Positions 42,451-54,160 of a stretch of 64,000 nt of DNA are shown piece after piece. The translations under genes and the position numbers were made by a program. The DNA is taken from NCBI GenBank assembly GCA_904066235.2, contig CAJFCV020000006.1:3162001-3226000 (forward strand), in the 5' to 3' direction. Under the pieces are notes generated by a model, which saw only the letters and a program-made list of their open reading frames with translations, did no database searches and was not told the origin of the DNA. Position 1 is the stretch's first letter. Every line of letters starts with the position of its first letter. The stretch is from Bursaphelenchus xylophilus. Lineage: Eukaryota; Nematoda; Chromadorea; Rhabditida; Aphelenchoididae.

Positions 42451-44669
42451 ATGTATGTGGCCTTCCTGTGGATGGCTTTGGCCGTCTTTGCGGTCGATTC
42501 GAAGATTCTGAAGGTGCCGTTGATGAGAGTGAATAATAGTAAGGCCTTGAGTAGTAAGACTGGACCTGCTTATGATGTGTATGGGCAAAAATTGAGGAAC
42601 GACAAGGATTTGACGTATAATGGTGAGAGTTGAACGGTGATTTTGATAATATGCAAAATTTTGGCTGATTTATGCAATAAAAAAAATTACGTAAATTTTT
42701 GGTTGATTTGAATAATGATGAAAAATTATTTAAATTTTTGGTTGATTTGAATAATAATGAAAAATTATGCAAATTTTTGGCTCATTCGAAAAACAGTGAA
42801 AAATTATGAAGATTTTGTAAAAGACGTTGTAGTTGTAGAACGTTTTTCTTGAAGTAGCTGTAAAATCAGTAACTCTCATTTTCTAAAGCCATATTTTTTA
42901 TCAAATTTCCATATTTATGCAAATTTTTTGCTCTTCACATTGTTCGCTTTTAGGAGTTGTAAGTGTCGGAACTCCTCCTCAAAGCTTCAGAGTGGTCTTT
43001 GACACTGGCTCCGACATCTTCTGGCTCCCAAAAAAGGGATGTCGATCCAGTGGCCCGCTAGCTTCTTCATGTCGCTTTGGAAAAGGACTGTACAATCCTG
43101 AGGGCTCAACAACTGCCGACAAGTTAGGGAAGTCGTTTCATATCACATATGGCACTGGGAGTGCGGTGGGCGAATGGTGGATGGACGAACTGTCGGTAAA
43201 TCAACCTTTTTTTACAAGTTATTCCAACGTAGTGTAATGTTTCCGCAAAAAAAATATTTTTTTTTCCGGACGAAATTGGCTAGGACAGGGCTCAAAACAA
43301 AAAAAACTGCTTTTCTCTGACCGCTCTCTTCGTTTCGCCTACTCTCTCAGCCGCAAAAATTGTGCAATATCTCGGCTGCGGTTGCGAAGCGCAAGCTAAA
43401 ACTTTCAGGAATTAATATCTAGCATATGCTCAAAATGTGTGCAAGGTTTAATGAAAATCTGAGCGTTGCACTTGGAGCACTTCTTTTGTAAACCATAAAC
43501 AAAATTTCCAATTTTATACAAATCAGTTTGCTGATTCGCTTTTTTAAGACCCTGAAAAGCGGCCACATCAACAAATGACGACTAATTTTCAGTTCGGAGA
43601 TCCCAGCGGCGACCAACTCAAGCTCCCCGAAAAGGTTCAAATCGGCGCTGCGACTCAGATGACCTTCTCCGATGAGGGCATCCTTGGCCTTTCCTTTCCG
43701 GCCGCCAACTCTCCGAAACCAGTCTTTCAACGGGCCGTTGAATTGGGCATCATGACCGACCCGGTCTTCACAACATATCTTCGTTTATGCCCCACGGGCT
43801 GTGAAGATGGGGGTGTAATTACGTTCGGAGGTGAAGATCGGGAACATTGTGGACCTGTGACAGATTGGTCCCCGGTGGATGATACGAAAATGCACTGGAG
43901 ATTTGTTATGAATGGATATGAGGCGGGGAATTTGAAGAAGGAGAGCGGAATGACTGTGAGTCTTTTTTTAGATCGATTCTGAATTAAAATCGATATTTTT
44001 TACAATTTTAACGCTGTCAAAATTTTTATGAGTCCTTGTTACTCCTTGTAGAATGCCGTCTACAAATTTGTTTTGACGAAAACCGATAACTTTAACCATT
44101 TTTACATCAAAGCCCTTCAAAATATTCACCAATAATATAGTTGAAGCGACAAAAAAGCATTTTACAGGGTTAAAATTCTCTTTTAATCGCATCGCAGCGT
44201 ATCTTTTACCCGTTAGCGACCTAGAAACCATTTCTGACCCTTGAAACAGAATGCCAAAATTTGGCGGGAATTTCCGTTAAAAATTCGATTTATCATCATC
44301 TTGATGACTAAAACAAGGTCCCAATGACTCGAAAATTTTCAGGCCATCACTGACACCGGCACCTCCTTCATTCTAGGCCCAAGCGCCGACATTGCCAACA
44401 TTGCACGTCAAATCGGCGCCGTCCGGCAACGCAACGGCGATTATTACATCAGCTGCGCGCGCGACTTCAAATTCAAGATAAAGTTCGGCGATAATTGGTA
44501 CCAGATCAAATCGCACATGCTGAAGATCTCGCTGGGACGCTACTGCCAGCTGACGATGGCGGCCGCCGACATTGGGTTCTGGGTGCTGGGGGACCCGTTC
44601 ATCCGACAATACTGCCAAGTCCATGATGTGGAGAAGAAACGAGTGGGAATTGCTCAAGCTTATAACTGA
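42451..44669 (+). CDS. Pepsin-like (A1) aspartic protease, complete, 367 aa
   Basis: Secreted or lysosomal endopeptidase. Exons 42451-42622, 42954-43195, 43593-43955, 44343-44669, all with GT-AG ends and in-phase joins. Residues 1-17 are a signal peptide (MYVAFLWMALAVFAVDS). A short propeptide follows (KILKVPLMRVNNS). [13 protein letters not shown] holds catalytic Asp74, YGTGS at 123-127 is the flap with its Tyr, AITDTGTSFILGP holds Asp263, and GDPFIRQYCQVHD lies near the C-terminus. Length fits the family. Both DTG motifs are intact. It is the diverged relative of the tandem units and is on the opposite strand; its exon 1 already includes the YDVYGQKL segment that starts the second exon in the tandem units, and exon 3 is not split from the KKESGMT linker. 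AATAAA is at 44720-44725. Intron 2 holds half of a PIF-like element. Confidence 0.93.
43225..43492. mobile_element. Half copy of PIF-like element E in protease intron 2
   Basis: 43240-43490 matches 53095-53320 in order (CTCTCTGACCGCTCTC-like, CGATATCTCGGC-like, GCGCGAGCTAAAACTTTCAG, GAAAATCTGAGCG), ending at a degraded CACTTCTTTTG terminus. The left half is absent. Confidence 0.65.
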
Positions 44670-45405
44670 TTCTAATCGAGAAGGAATATGCCAAGAAAAA
44701 TAGAAGCGCACAAGATGATAATAAAGTTATATTCCGGCTGTTTGAAGAGCTTGGGGTTTGAGTTAGCAATGTTTTTGGGGAAATTGGACGAAAATGATGA
44801 TTTATACAAAAAATATCGAATTTCTTGCAAAATTTTTTTGCCGATTTCATTGAAATTACATAGTGAAACTCTTAATAACCCACAAACTATTATATTTCCT
44901 GCAAATTTCAGTCTACGCCTTGCAAACCCAGCCGAGATATTCATTGATCTTTGTAGACAAGAGAAGAAGAGAGACTTTCTCGTAATCCCTTTTTCACAAA
45001 GGTTGCTAAATATCTCATCAGTAGCAAAAGGTTGTAAGCTTATGTTTTCTGTCAATAATTTGTGTTATAGTAAGAGTATTTGTGCAAAATTACAAATAAT
45101 GCTGACCAAAAACGTTTCTAGAAAATTCAATCAAAATTTTTGGCCTAAAACCCTAACCTTTTATCCCAAATTAATTACAAATTTCTTCTCCGTATAACAC
45201 AATGTATAAAATAGTATGATATCACTCTTTGGGCGCTCTTTGACCGTCCAAAGCGACCGAAATGACGGTATTTGTCTTTCATTATCACGTTCCCAGCATT
45301 TCTCTGTTTTCCGAGAGTTTTTGCATTCCAATCGGGCCCGGATTTCAGCGTTTCGGCTGTTATTTGCTCTGTTTTCCCAACAGATTATCTGACTATACTT
45401 CCAAC
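44670..45405. other. Intergenic region with trans-splice acceptor before the next gene
   Basis: No gene supported between the protease stop and 45405. GTTTTCCCAACAG at 45371-45383 is a good 3' splice site 22 nt before the transporter ATG, with no matching upstream exon, so it is a candidate spliced-leader acceptor. Confidence 0.55.
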
Positions 45406-48400
45406 ATGGTGAGGAGCGAGCTGACTGTGAATTCGATCGATTCCGGCTGTGATGGAGGCGATGAGTGTAGTACGAACAGTCGAAGTAGTGGGAAAAAGGA
45501 GTCGGCAAGTAATCGAACACCATGGAAGTCGGTAATTTTGATGGGAGTTGTGGCCATGTTCACTTCGTTGCAGTATAGCACATATTTGGGGTCAATGTGG
45601 CCACATTTGAAACAGGTAAGGGGGATTGGTGTCATGGATAATATAACGGAACTGCCATATCTCAACTTTACTCTGCAAAAACATCGTCTTTGTGCTATAT
45701 TCTCTCTAAGTTATCAATTTTAAGGTGGAAAATCGTATTTTCAGCGGTTGGAACAGAATGCCAAGAATGGCGGGAAATTTGAAAATTTGAATTTTTGAGA
45801 TTATCCAAATGGTAGGGAAAGGTCTGAAAAACGAATGTGATGCTCTTTCCCCCCTAAAAACATTCTCAATAGCCATTAATTTTTTATTAGTCCTTTTTTT
45901 AAAAGATTGTCGGTGCAACCGTCAAATGATCATGTATAATATAGTTTCTTATCAGAATTTTGGATTTTTTAATCAAAAATGCATTTTTTAAAAATAGATT
46001 AGAACCAAAACGCATTTCACTCAATAAAAATTCCTATTCGGTCCCATATAACAGAATGCCAAGATTGGCGGGAAACGAAAATTTTGAATTTTAACTTGCG
46101 CAAAATCTGACCTACGTTTGAAAAACGGATTCTAAACAATTTTCTTCTGTCATTTTTTATGTTCCTGTTATCATTTCAACTCCATTTTCAGCTGGACCCA
46201 TCCATTGATGAGGCGTTTTTCGGAACTGCGGCCTCATTTTATCCACTGGGGCAGATTTTGTTCTCCCCCGTGTTCGGATGGTGGAGTAACCACATCAAGA
46301 GTATAAAAATCCCACTGATTGTGGCCATGTCGGTTGAATGTTTGGGAAATGTGGTCTACATCTTTATGCAGACATCTCCAAGCGCGGCTAAATGGATGTT
46401 CATGGGGGCCAGATTTATTTGTGGGATTGGGACAAGTAGGTGCTCCAATTTATCATGCATTATTCTTCTCTTGAAATAATTTATTATTTGGTGCAAAAAA
46501 CAGTCTTGCATTGTGTAGATTGCCTGTTATTTTTTTGCACTGTGCAGGTTGTCTGTTTGCACTGCGCTGATGCTATGATGCTAATATGGCTTTCTAGTCC
46601 AGGTAATGTGGGTCTCATGAAAGCCTACGCTTCCACAGCGAGTACGGATCAAGACCGAGCGGCCGCCATAGCCACCGTAATGGGATTTTTCGCCATTGGG
46701 CTTATCGTTGGTCCTTGTAAGTAAATGTTTTATAAATTTTTCTTTGACCCGCTGAATCTTCTCTGTTTTTCCCCGATTAAAAAATATTTTTCAGTAGTCC
46801 AGCTGGTCCTAACCCCAGTTGGAGAGAGCGGGCTTCAAATTTCGACGAACTTTGACCTGAATATGTACACCTTGCCGGCCTTTGTCTCCTGCATAATTAA
46901 CATCACTGCAATCGTATTGCTCTTTGATATGTTCGAAGAGAAATATGGTGGATTGGCTGAGAAAGTGAGTTAATTAAGACTCATTGTTAGCATAGATTGC
47001 CTCCTCGTATTTTACAGAGATCTTCGGAAGAATCGACTGAAGAGCTTCCGCCATTCGATAAATTGGGGCTTTTCGTTTGTTTTGTAGCAAATTTCGCACA
47101 GATGTTCATGTTTGGGACGATTGAAACGTAAGTTGCCCCATTAATTTGATTCTTAAATCGCATTTTACAATTAAGGGTAAAAGAAAATTTGAGATTTTTT
47201 GAGAAAAATTGTTTTAGTCATCATGGATAATATGTAAAATTTTGTTGTTAAAATCAATCTGCAAAGTTTTGCAGCGTATTTTAAGAAACATAAAAGGTTA
47301 TTCTACACCGAACCTAACCATTTTTCTGTTAAAATTTCCTTTTATGTGACTCTTGAAACAGAATGCCAAAAATGGCGGGAAATCTGATTTCAAAAATTTC
47401 AAAGCCGAAATTAGATTCTGATGGACCACATTAGATGGTTTAGTATTAATAAAACAACAGTTGTCCTCCTCCGTATTTTACAATCGTTTTGCACCGATAC
47501 CAGCACCTGAAACAGAATGCCAAAAATGGCCAAAAATTGGCGGGAAACACGAATTTTGATTTTTTCTTTGATCTTCCATAAAAACTAGAACACGTATTGT
47601 ATTATACAAAAGAAATCTTTTACTCTATACGACAAAAAAGTAATTTTTTGTAATGTTTTCAGCCTAAGCACCCCAATCGCGATGACTTTGTTCGCTCTGT
47701 CCCGGAAAGAAGCCGTTCAAGTGGTCTCCATCGTACATGGAATAAAATCCGCCTTCGACTTGGCCATGAATGGAGCTTTTGCCGTATTCAATGTCGGGAA
47801 ATGGTATGATATATCAATTTATTTTGCGCGAACTTTCTATTCATTTCAGGGTAAATCAGCGGCTGGCTTGTTTGATCGGTTTTATTGGAATGGGATTATT
47901 TTATGTCATAACGTTCCCATATCCATTTATACCAGGGAATCTGAAGACTTATCGGAAATCAGGTGGGATTTGAAGGATTAAAAAAATTGGGTCGGCGTTT
48001 AAGGAGAGTATACAATTTATATTATACTAGAGAAAAAAACATAATTTTTGAACGGAGGAAAGAGTTTGTCGGATTTGTGAGGCCATATTTGGATAAGTCA
48101 TGGCATACTTTTCCAACAAATTGTAAGCTGGCACAAGATCTAGCTAAAATTTATATTACACATGTTGACCAATGTCAAAACTGTCCTAAATAAACAGAAA
48201 TAAAACCTTTTTGAGAAATTGAGATTTGATAAGTCGTACTATGACCTATCGTTTATTTTGCAGTGCAATTCAATGTATGAACTCATCAAAAAATTTTTAT
48301 ATTACACTAGGTCATCACGATCAAGAAAGGTCTCCAAAATTTTTTAAACTCGATTTGACTATAATCTTCAGTCACTACAGGAAAGACAGCTCCTTGTTGC

Positions 48401-48847
48401 TCTATTTAACCCAAGTCCGGCTTAATCTCACTCAAAAGTCACCTTACACAAACCATTCTTTCAGCCTACCTCAACTCCACAATTGAACCAGTTGGTTGCG
48501 ATGTGGAGTCGCTGCATTGGTGCGAATACACGCATCCAGTCAATTTCTGGCTCTACTACATTTCCTTTGTCATCTTCATTGGTTGGTGTTTCTCGCTGGT
48601 CAGCATTGCCATGTTCACCGTCTTCTCCCAGCTGATTGGTCCTCGGAGGCAGAGTACGCATCATGGATTTATGCAGATGACCGGGTCCACCGGCCGTATG
48701 GTCGGTCCCTCTTCCATCAGCTACATGTACAAGTACCAGGGGATTTATCAGGCGTGGGTTTTGGATATGGGCGTCATGTTCGGGACGGCCGTTCTTTGGG
48801 CCGCGACTTACAAACGACTAAAACCCTTGATTTCCAAAGCAGATTGA
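45406..48847 (+). CDS. MFSD8/CLN7-like major facilitator transporter, 494 aa
   Basis: Twelve-helix transporter expected in the lysosomal membrane, by analogy with MFSD8/CLN7. Exons 45406-45615, 46192-46435, 46603-46716, 46795-46964, 47018-47127, 47663-47803, 47850-47962, 48465-48847 total 1485 nt in one frame, with GT-AG introns. Family matches include TSLQYSTYLGSMWPHLKQ in the first helix, ASFYPLGQILFSPVFGWWSN with the loop 2-3 MFS signature, ICGIGTSNVGLMKAYAS in helix 4 and FDLNMYTLPAFVSC. The C-terminal exon has SISYMYKYQGIYQAW and a short polar tail. Human MFSD8 is 518 aa, so length agrees. The ATG at 45406 is chosen because an acceptor-like site lies just upstream and the N-terminus before helix 1 is polar, as in the family. 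An upstream in-frame ATG at 45262 is possible but would lie before that acceptor. The transported substrate cannot be read from the sequence. Confidence 0.92.
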
Positions 48848-49404
48848 TTAAATTTTCTTTGAAATTCAACCTCATATTTCTTTAATACCGGTTTTATTGG
48901 ATAAATTATTACAATTAACAAACAAAAATCGAAAAGTGACAGTATCATTTGAACTTGAAGATCATAAGCTTAATTAACCTGTTTAGCAATGATTGACTTT
49001 TTGTAGACTGTAAAAACTGCATCGTAGGATAGACGCTGAAAGCTGTTTCTATGAAAGAATTTGCGGGACAGACAAAGAAATAGCGCGGAAAATCTATTCC
49101 TAAGACTGCTCATACCTAGTACAACATAGGGTCATAACTGGTCGGAGAAAGAACAATAAACTAAGCATTTTTTGCACAAGCAAACTAAAAGCATTTCCAA
49201 AAATATATTGAAATCTCAAAAGAATGCCTTTTAATTTACAATACTGATAGCCATTTCTCCACGACCTTATACTTGACCAAACAGAAGCAGAAAAAAAGCG
49301 ATTGCTACTGAAAAAATTTACAAAAAATAGACCTGTACATAGTTTTAAACAGTCATATTGCCATTTGTGTGGAAATGCACATTACACGCGGCAAGGGAAG
49401 TCGT
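48848..49404. other. Convergent intergenic region
   Basis: 3' ends of the transporter (plus) and the 168-aa gene (minus) face each other here. No other gene or repeat is evident. Confidence 0.6.
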
Positions 49405-50402
49405 CTAGAAGGCCAGACCCATTTGAGCACTTAAATGGAGGTGTTTCAAGGCTTGGAAAGTCTCGTCCCTGGTGGATTCTTCGTCCACGTCCTGGAAATT
49501 GAATGAGTTAGATGTGAAGAGCGTTTAGATATCATTCGGAAAGGATTTAGATAAATTTTTCGACAAAATTTTTATTGTTTTAGATAAAAAGCCGTCAGAT
49601 TTCCAAAAAAATTTCATTTCCCGTCAGAAAGTTAAGATCAAGCTGCGCCATCTCTCTATCACCTCAACAGACATCTAAACGTTCGAAAAAAATCAAAAAA
49701 TACTCACTTCCACTTCAAACTCCTCCTCGAACAGCTTCTGAATTCGCTCGAATTCTTTTTGATCCCGACTCAAAACCTCCTCGGCACACAAACTCAATCG
49801 AAGCGAGAGTTCGGGTTCTGTGCAATGCCAGTCCTTGCCGAACTTCTGTTCCATTTGTTTCACCACTGACGCCACAAACTGTTGAACCTCCGACTTTTCT
49901 TCCTTTTCATCGCCAGGAGGCGGACTGGACCGGAGGATGGAGCTGAGTTTAAACTTTTTCGAGGTACTCGGACTCTGAAAACAGTACTTTGAACTTGATT
50001 TTGACTCGACTCTTCTGTTTTTCGACTTTTCCAGTTGTAGAGGAAGACTTGACACCTTAATTTAGAGCTGGGTCAAGTCTTTCTTTACAAACAAAAACTC
50101 CTGTTTTTCTGTAAAATCTTGCGGGATTTTCGGTAATGCTGTGCGAATTAGCTGGTAGATCATGTTGTTTTCATTAATATGACCTTGTTTTATCTGCTTA
50201 TACCTATATTTCACAGAAAATAATGTTTTTTTCACTAAAAAACACTTACCGCAAAACATCCTTCAGGTAATGGAACTACCAACCGAAGGCGCTTTCTTTT
50301 TCCCTTCATCAAGTATTCTTCTGGCTCTAGACCGTCGTCGCTGAAGTGACGAACCCGTTGAATCCGATCAAAACGAACCACCCGATTAGCTTGTCGTCGC
50401 AT
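49405..50402 (-). CDS. Uncharacterised 168-aa protein, probably nuclear/cytosolic
   Basis: Three minus-strand exons: 50402-50250 (51 codons), 49974-49708 (89 codons), 49491-49405 (28 codons plus TAG), all phase 0 with good GT-AG signals. A TTTCAG acceptor lies three bases before the ATG, consistent with trans-splicing. The N-terminal 50 residues are Arg/Lys-rich (MRRQANRVVRFDRIQRVRHF, KGKRKRLRLVVPLP). Next comes a Ser/Pro linker (SPSTSKKFKLSSILRSSPPP). The C-terminal half is acidic and predicted helical (VQQFVASVVKQMEQKFG, EVLSRDQKEFERIQKLFEEE). No signal peptide or membrane segment. I do not recognise the family. The clean splicing and codon structure make it a convincing gene. Confidence 0.82.
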
Positions 50403-51372
50403 TTTCTGAAACCAAATTGGTCAACTACGTTGGAAAAGATGGGCAAAATACGCGCTGAAAAGTTTTCGCTCAATATTAAAGCTAAATCGAGGATAATATA
50501 AAAAATTTAAATTTTAGGTAAGAAGGTCTAGTATAATATAATAAAACCCCCCAAATTGGCGACTTCAATACCTTTAATACCCCGAATCGACACTAAAGAC
50601 AAGAGTGCAACGGATTTTATAGCTTTACAGGGACAGCCGAAGCAGAAAAATGAATTTCGAATTTGCAAACAGTTTTGTCCCAGAATCATGTGGAAAAATC
50701 GAGAAGGGAACGAAGCGAATTGGCGTCTCACACGTTCTATTGGATTGGTAACGTCATTTAATAATTAATGCTGCACTATTTAGGCCAAAAATTCAGATTT
50801 TATATTACTTTATGTGTTATCCATGATAAGAAAGAAAAAAATGTCGAAAAAAGCTGAGTATTCTAAAATTTTCATCGTAAAATTCAGTAATCACACTCTA
50901 TTCGAGGTTATGGACGTTTTTTCACCCCAAAGATTCATTCTTCATCCCTCGTCGAGCCGATTTTCGACATTACTTTACTCATGACCGAAATGTTTACAAA
51001 ACAAGAGCGGAATAAATAAAACCCGCCGTATGACTTATCTCGAATAAACAGGGGAGGAGAGAGAGAAAAGGTTGCGTCACATTTATTTTTTGAAACAGAG
51101 ACGGATCATGTGGACGGGTCAAATGGGCGAAGAGAGGAATGTACTTTGGAGGCAGATTTTATTAGAGAGCCATTCCGTTCAAGCATGATGTAATCTCCAA
51201 GGATCAAGGTTTTTATAGGGGAAGGTATTTTTAGAGGAGATAAAAAAAGAGGTTCTAGCTCAAAAAACGAGTAATCTTATCAAGTGTAACATGAAAGATA
51301 TCGCAAATTTAAAGGAAAATACGTCCGAAATGGTCGGGTATGCGCATTTTGCTTTTCTACTACAGTGATTTC
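50403..51372. other. No gene supported
   Basis: Upstream region of the 168-aa gene. A 70-codon plus-strand ORF at 50556-50768 has no splice context or family similarity. Nothing else seen. Confidence 0.5.
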
Positions 51373-51514
51373 TGAGAGGAGAAATCATTTTTACGCTATT
51401 TTGGGATGTTAGGGAGAGAGTAGGAGACATTTTAAATACAATTTTAAGCAATAATTTTAATTTCGTTATGTTACCATGTTTTTTGGGAAATTTTGGATAA
51501 TTTTAAGGGTGTTA

Positions 51515-51733
51515 CAGTGACGGACCTGAGTGGCTAAAAACATACCATTTTGCATCAGGAAAGTATCAAAAAATATAGCAATACCTCATTCTCCAACTAA
51601 AAAACTCCGTTTTGAGCGGGCGCGCTTTCGAAATCGGGGCTTTTCACTTGGAGAAGGACGAATTTTGCTACATTTTTTGATACTTCCGGATGCAAAATGA
51701 TACGTTTTTGCCACTGGATCAGGTCCGTCACTG
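51515..51733. mobile_element. TA-target MITE, CAGTGACGGACCTGA ends, copy 1
   Basis: 219 bp, inverted ends CAGTGACGGACCTGA, TA on both sides (51513-51514, 51734-51735). It sits at the centre of a smaller inverted repeat inside the left arm of the large foldback. Related copies: 58113-58337 and 59720-59968. Confidence 0.85.
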
Positions 51734-52250
51734 TAACACCCCTAAAATTATCAAAATTTTCCAAAAAACATGGATAACATAACGCAATTAAAATTATTGC
51801 TTAAAATCGCATTAAAAGACGATTTCTGAGTCACTGAAGCAAGCCGTAGTTAGGCCAGGACATAGGATTTTTTCGATGTTGAGTTTTTTACATTATTATG
51901 ACCCATGGCACCTGTAGAGAAAAAGCGAACCACAGTTTTCCTTAATTCTTCCATTAACTGTACTTTTTATACAATTTTCTGTTTATACAGTAATTCGTCA
52001 TAACTTTCTACAATGGTGTCCGTTTGTCATAAAAATAAGGCTACTATGGTTTTTGGGCATAACGAGTTCAATAAAACCAAAAAAAATTTCATCCGGTTAC
52101 GGTAACATATAAAAATACTGTATCGGTCGGTAAAAATCGACCATAAAAAGTTTGTTTCAAAAAACCCACAGCCAATTTTTTCATATTCGTAATCAGCGTA
52201 AAATTCTGCTCTAGGACCAATTTTAAAAAGTTCAAAAATAGGACCCCCAT

Positions 52251-52322
52251 TTTCCGTGGTGTAGTGGTTTTTGACCAAAACTGGTAATCTGATCACCCAG
52301 GTTCGAATCCGGGTGGGTTCGA
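52251..52322 (+). pseudogene. tRNA-like sequence in large foldback, left arm
   Basis: GTGGTGTAGTGGTTTTTGAC resembles box A, and AGGTTCGAATCCGGGTGGG contains a good box B. Stems are incomplete. The partner in the right arm is at 53602-53671 on the minus strand. Confidence 0.6.
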
Positions 52323-52878
52323 ATGTAGAAAAAAAACCTAAAATCACTTTTAATGAAAACCTGAGAGTTATTTGAAGCACGCTGAGCAATTTTAGGCATT
52401 AAAACTCTCTGAATTTGGGATTAAAACGATTTTTATGTAATTTTAGAGGATTAATGCATCAAAAATAAAACTGCTTCAAACTGGTTGAAATTGATAACAC
52501 TTATTCTATGGCTAATTGTAAGAAACTTTCCCGTTAACTTTTTTTGGTAGAATGCTGTATCATGGATTACTGTAACATTAAACCCGTTTTCGTTTTTGGT
52601 ATGCCACAGGGCGTAGAGACTTCAGTGTATCACAATTATGATAGGAATGCTTGAGAACACGTTGGTTATCACACAAATGTGTTTTCTATGTCCGTAGGAC
52701 TTGAAACACGTCCGTTAAAACGCGCAGGTTTCCAATCGATAATGATGTCAAGATGCACAATATATCATGTAAAATTCTTTTTTTGAAATATGGAGCGTTG
52801 AGATTTCTTGCTTTTTAATAGATCTAATCAAAAAAAGAAAAACATTTACCCAAGAATTTTGAAGAAAACATCTGCTAA

Positions 52879-53327
52879 CAAGGGAAGTACTTGAAGTGTG
52901 ACGCTCAGATTTTGATGAAACTTGGCACAAATTTAGAATAATTTTTTCTAAGATATATGCGGGAATCCTAGCTCGCGCTTTGCAGAAACAACCGAGATTT
53001 TTAGATCGAAAGTCGGCGAAATTTTAGGACTTTTTGCCGAATTTCGGCACGAAAAGTTTCATGCCTATTTCAACTGTAAAGGATAATGTTTCTACAAAAA
53101 ATCAAATTTTTCCGCACGAAACTGCCAAAGTTATGGCCAAAAAACGGTTTTCTCTCTGACCGCTCTCCACGTTGAGCGTGCTCTCTCGGCGGCAAAAATC
53201 GTTCGATATCTCGGCGGCGCCCGCAAAGCGCGAGCTAAAACTTTCAGGAATTGATATTTGGTCCATACCCGACGTGTGTGCAAATTTTAAAGAAAATCTG
53301 AGCGTCACACTTGAAGTACTTCCCCTG
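52879..53327. mobile_element. PIF/Harbinger-like element E
   Basis: Inverted ends CAAGGGAAGTACTTGAAGTG and complement (one mismatch), flanked by TAA (52876-52878, 53328-53330). 449 bp, no tRNA-like insert. Lies in the middle of the large foldback; half copy at 43225-43492. Confidence 0.85.
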
Positions 53328-53601
53328 TAAGTAGAATAAGTTTTATGTTACAGTAATCCATGATACAGCACTCTACCAAAAAAAGTTAACAGGAAAGTTT
53401 CTTACAATTAGCCATAGAATAAGTGTTATCAATTTCAACCAGTTTGAAGCAGTTTTATTTTTGATGCATTAATCCTCTAAAATTACATAAAAATCGTTTT
53501 AATCCCAAATTCAGAGAGTTTTAATGCCTAAAATTGCTCAGCGTGCTTCAAATAACTCTCAGGTTTTCATTAAAAGTGATTTTAGGTCTTTTTTCTACAT
53601 T

Positions 53602-53671
53602 CGCACCCACCCGGATTCGAACCTGGGTGGTCAGATTACCAGTTTTGGTCAAAAACCACTACACCACGGAA
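53602..53671 (-). pseudogene. tRNA-like sequence in large foldback, right arm
   Basis: Reverse-complement partner of 52251-52322, with the same box A and box B words and a few substitutions. Confidence 0.6.
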
Positions 53672-54160
53672 AATGGGGGTCCTATTTTTGAACTTTTTAA
53701 AATTGGTCCTAGAGCAGAATTTTACGCTGATTACGAATATGAAAAAATTGGCTGTGGGTTTTTTGAAACAAACTTTTTATGGTCGATTTTTACCGACCGA
53801 TACAGTATTTTTATATGTTACCGTAACCGGATGTAATTTTTTTTGGTTTTATTGAACTCGTCATGCCCAAAAACCATAGTAGCCTTATTTTTATGACAAA
53901 CGGACACCATTGTAGAAAGTTATGACGAATTACTGTATAAACAGAAAATTGTATAAAAAGTACAGTTAATGGAAGAATTAAGGAAAACTGTGGTTCGCTT
54001 TTTCCCTACTGGTGCTGTGGATCATATTTATGCAAAAAACTCAACTTCGAAAAAATCCTATGTCACGGCTTGCTTCACTGACTCAGAAATCGTCTTTTAA
54101 AAATTACTCTCGCTCTCTCCCAAACATCCTAAAATAGCGGAAAAATGATTTCTCCTCTCA

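Larger units (their letters stand above)
51373..54160. repeat. Large foldback, ~0.8-kb arms, with tRNA-like copies and nested insertions
   Basis: Arms 51373-52580 and 53346-54160 are inverted copies (left arm longer because of an insertion). The outer edge TGAGAGGAGAAATCATTTTT matches the complement at 54140-54160. Each arm has one tRNA-like sequence. The left arm holds a ~370-bp insertion (about 51437-51812) that is absent at the matching right-arm position near 54097-54110. The middle holds element E. Same family as 1753-2831. Confidence 0.85.

Noticed and set aside
45262..45405. In-frame N-terminal extension of the transporter from an ATG at 45262
   Set aside because: A good splice acceptor at 45383 and a family-like N-terminus favour the ATG at 45406.
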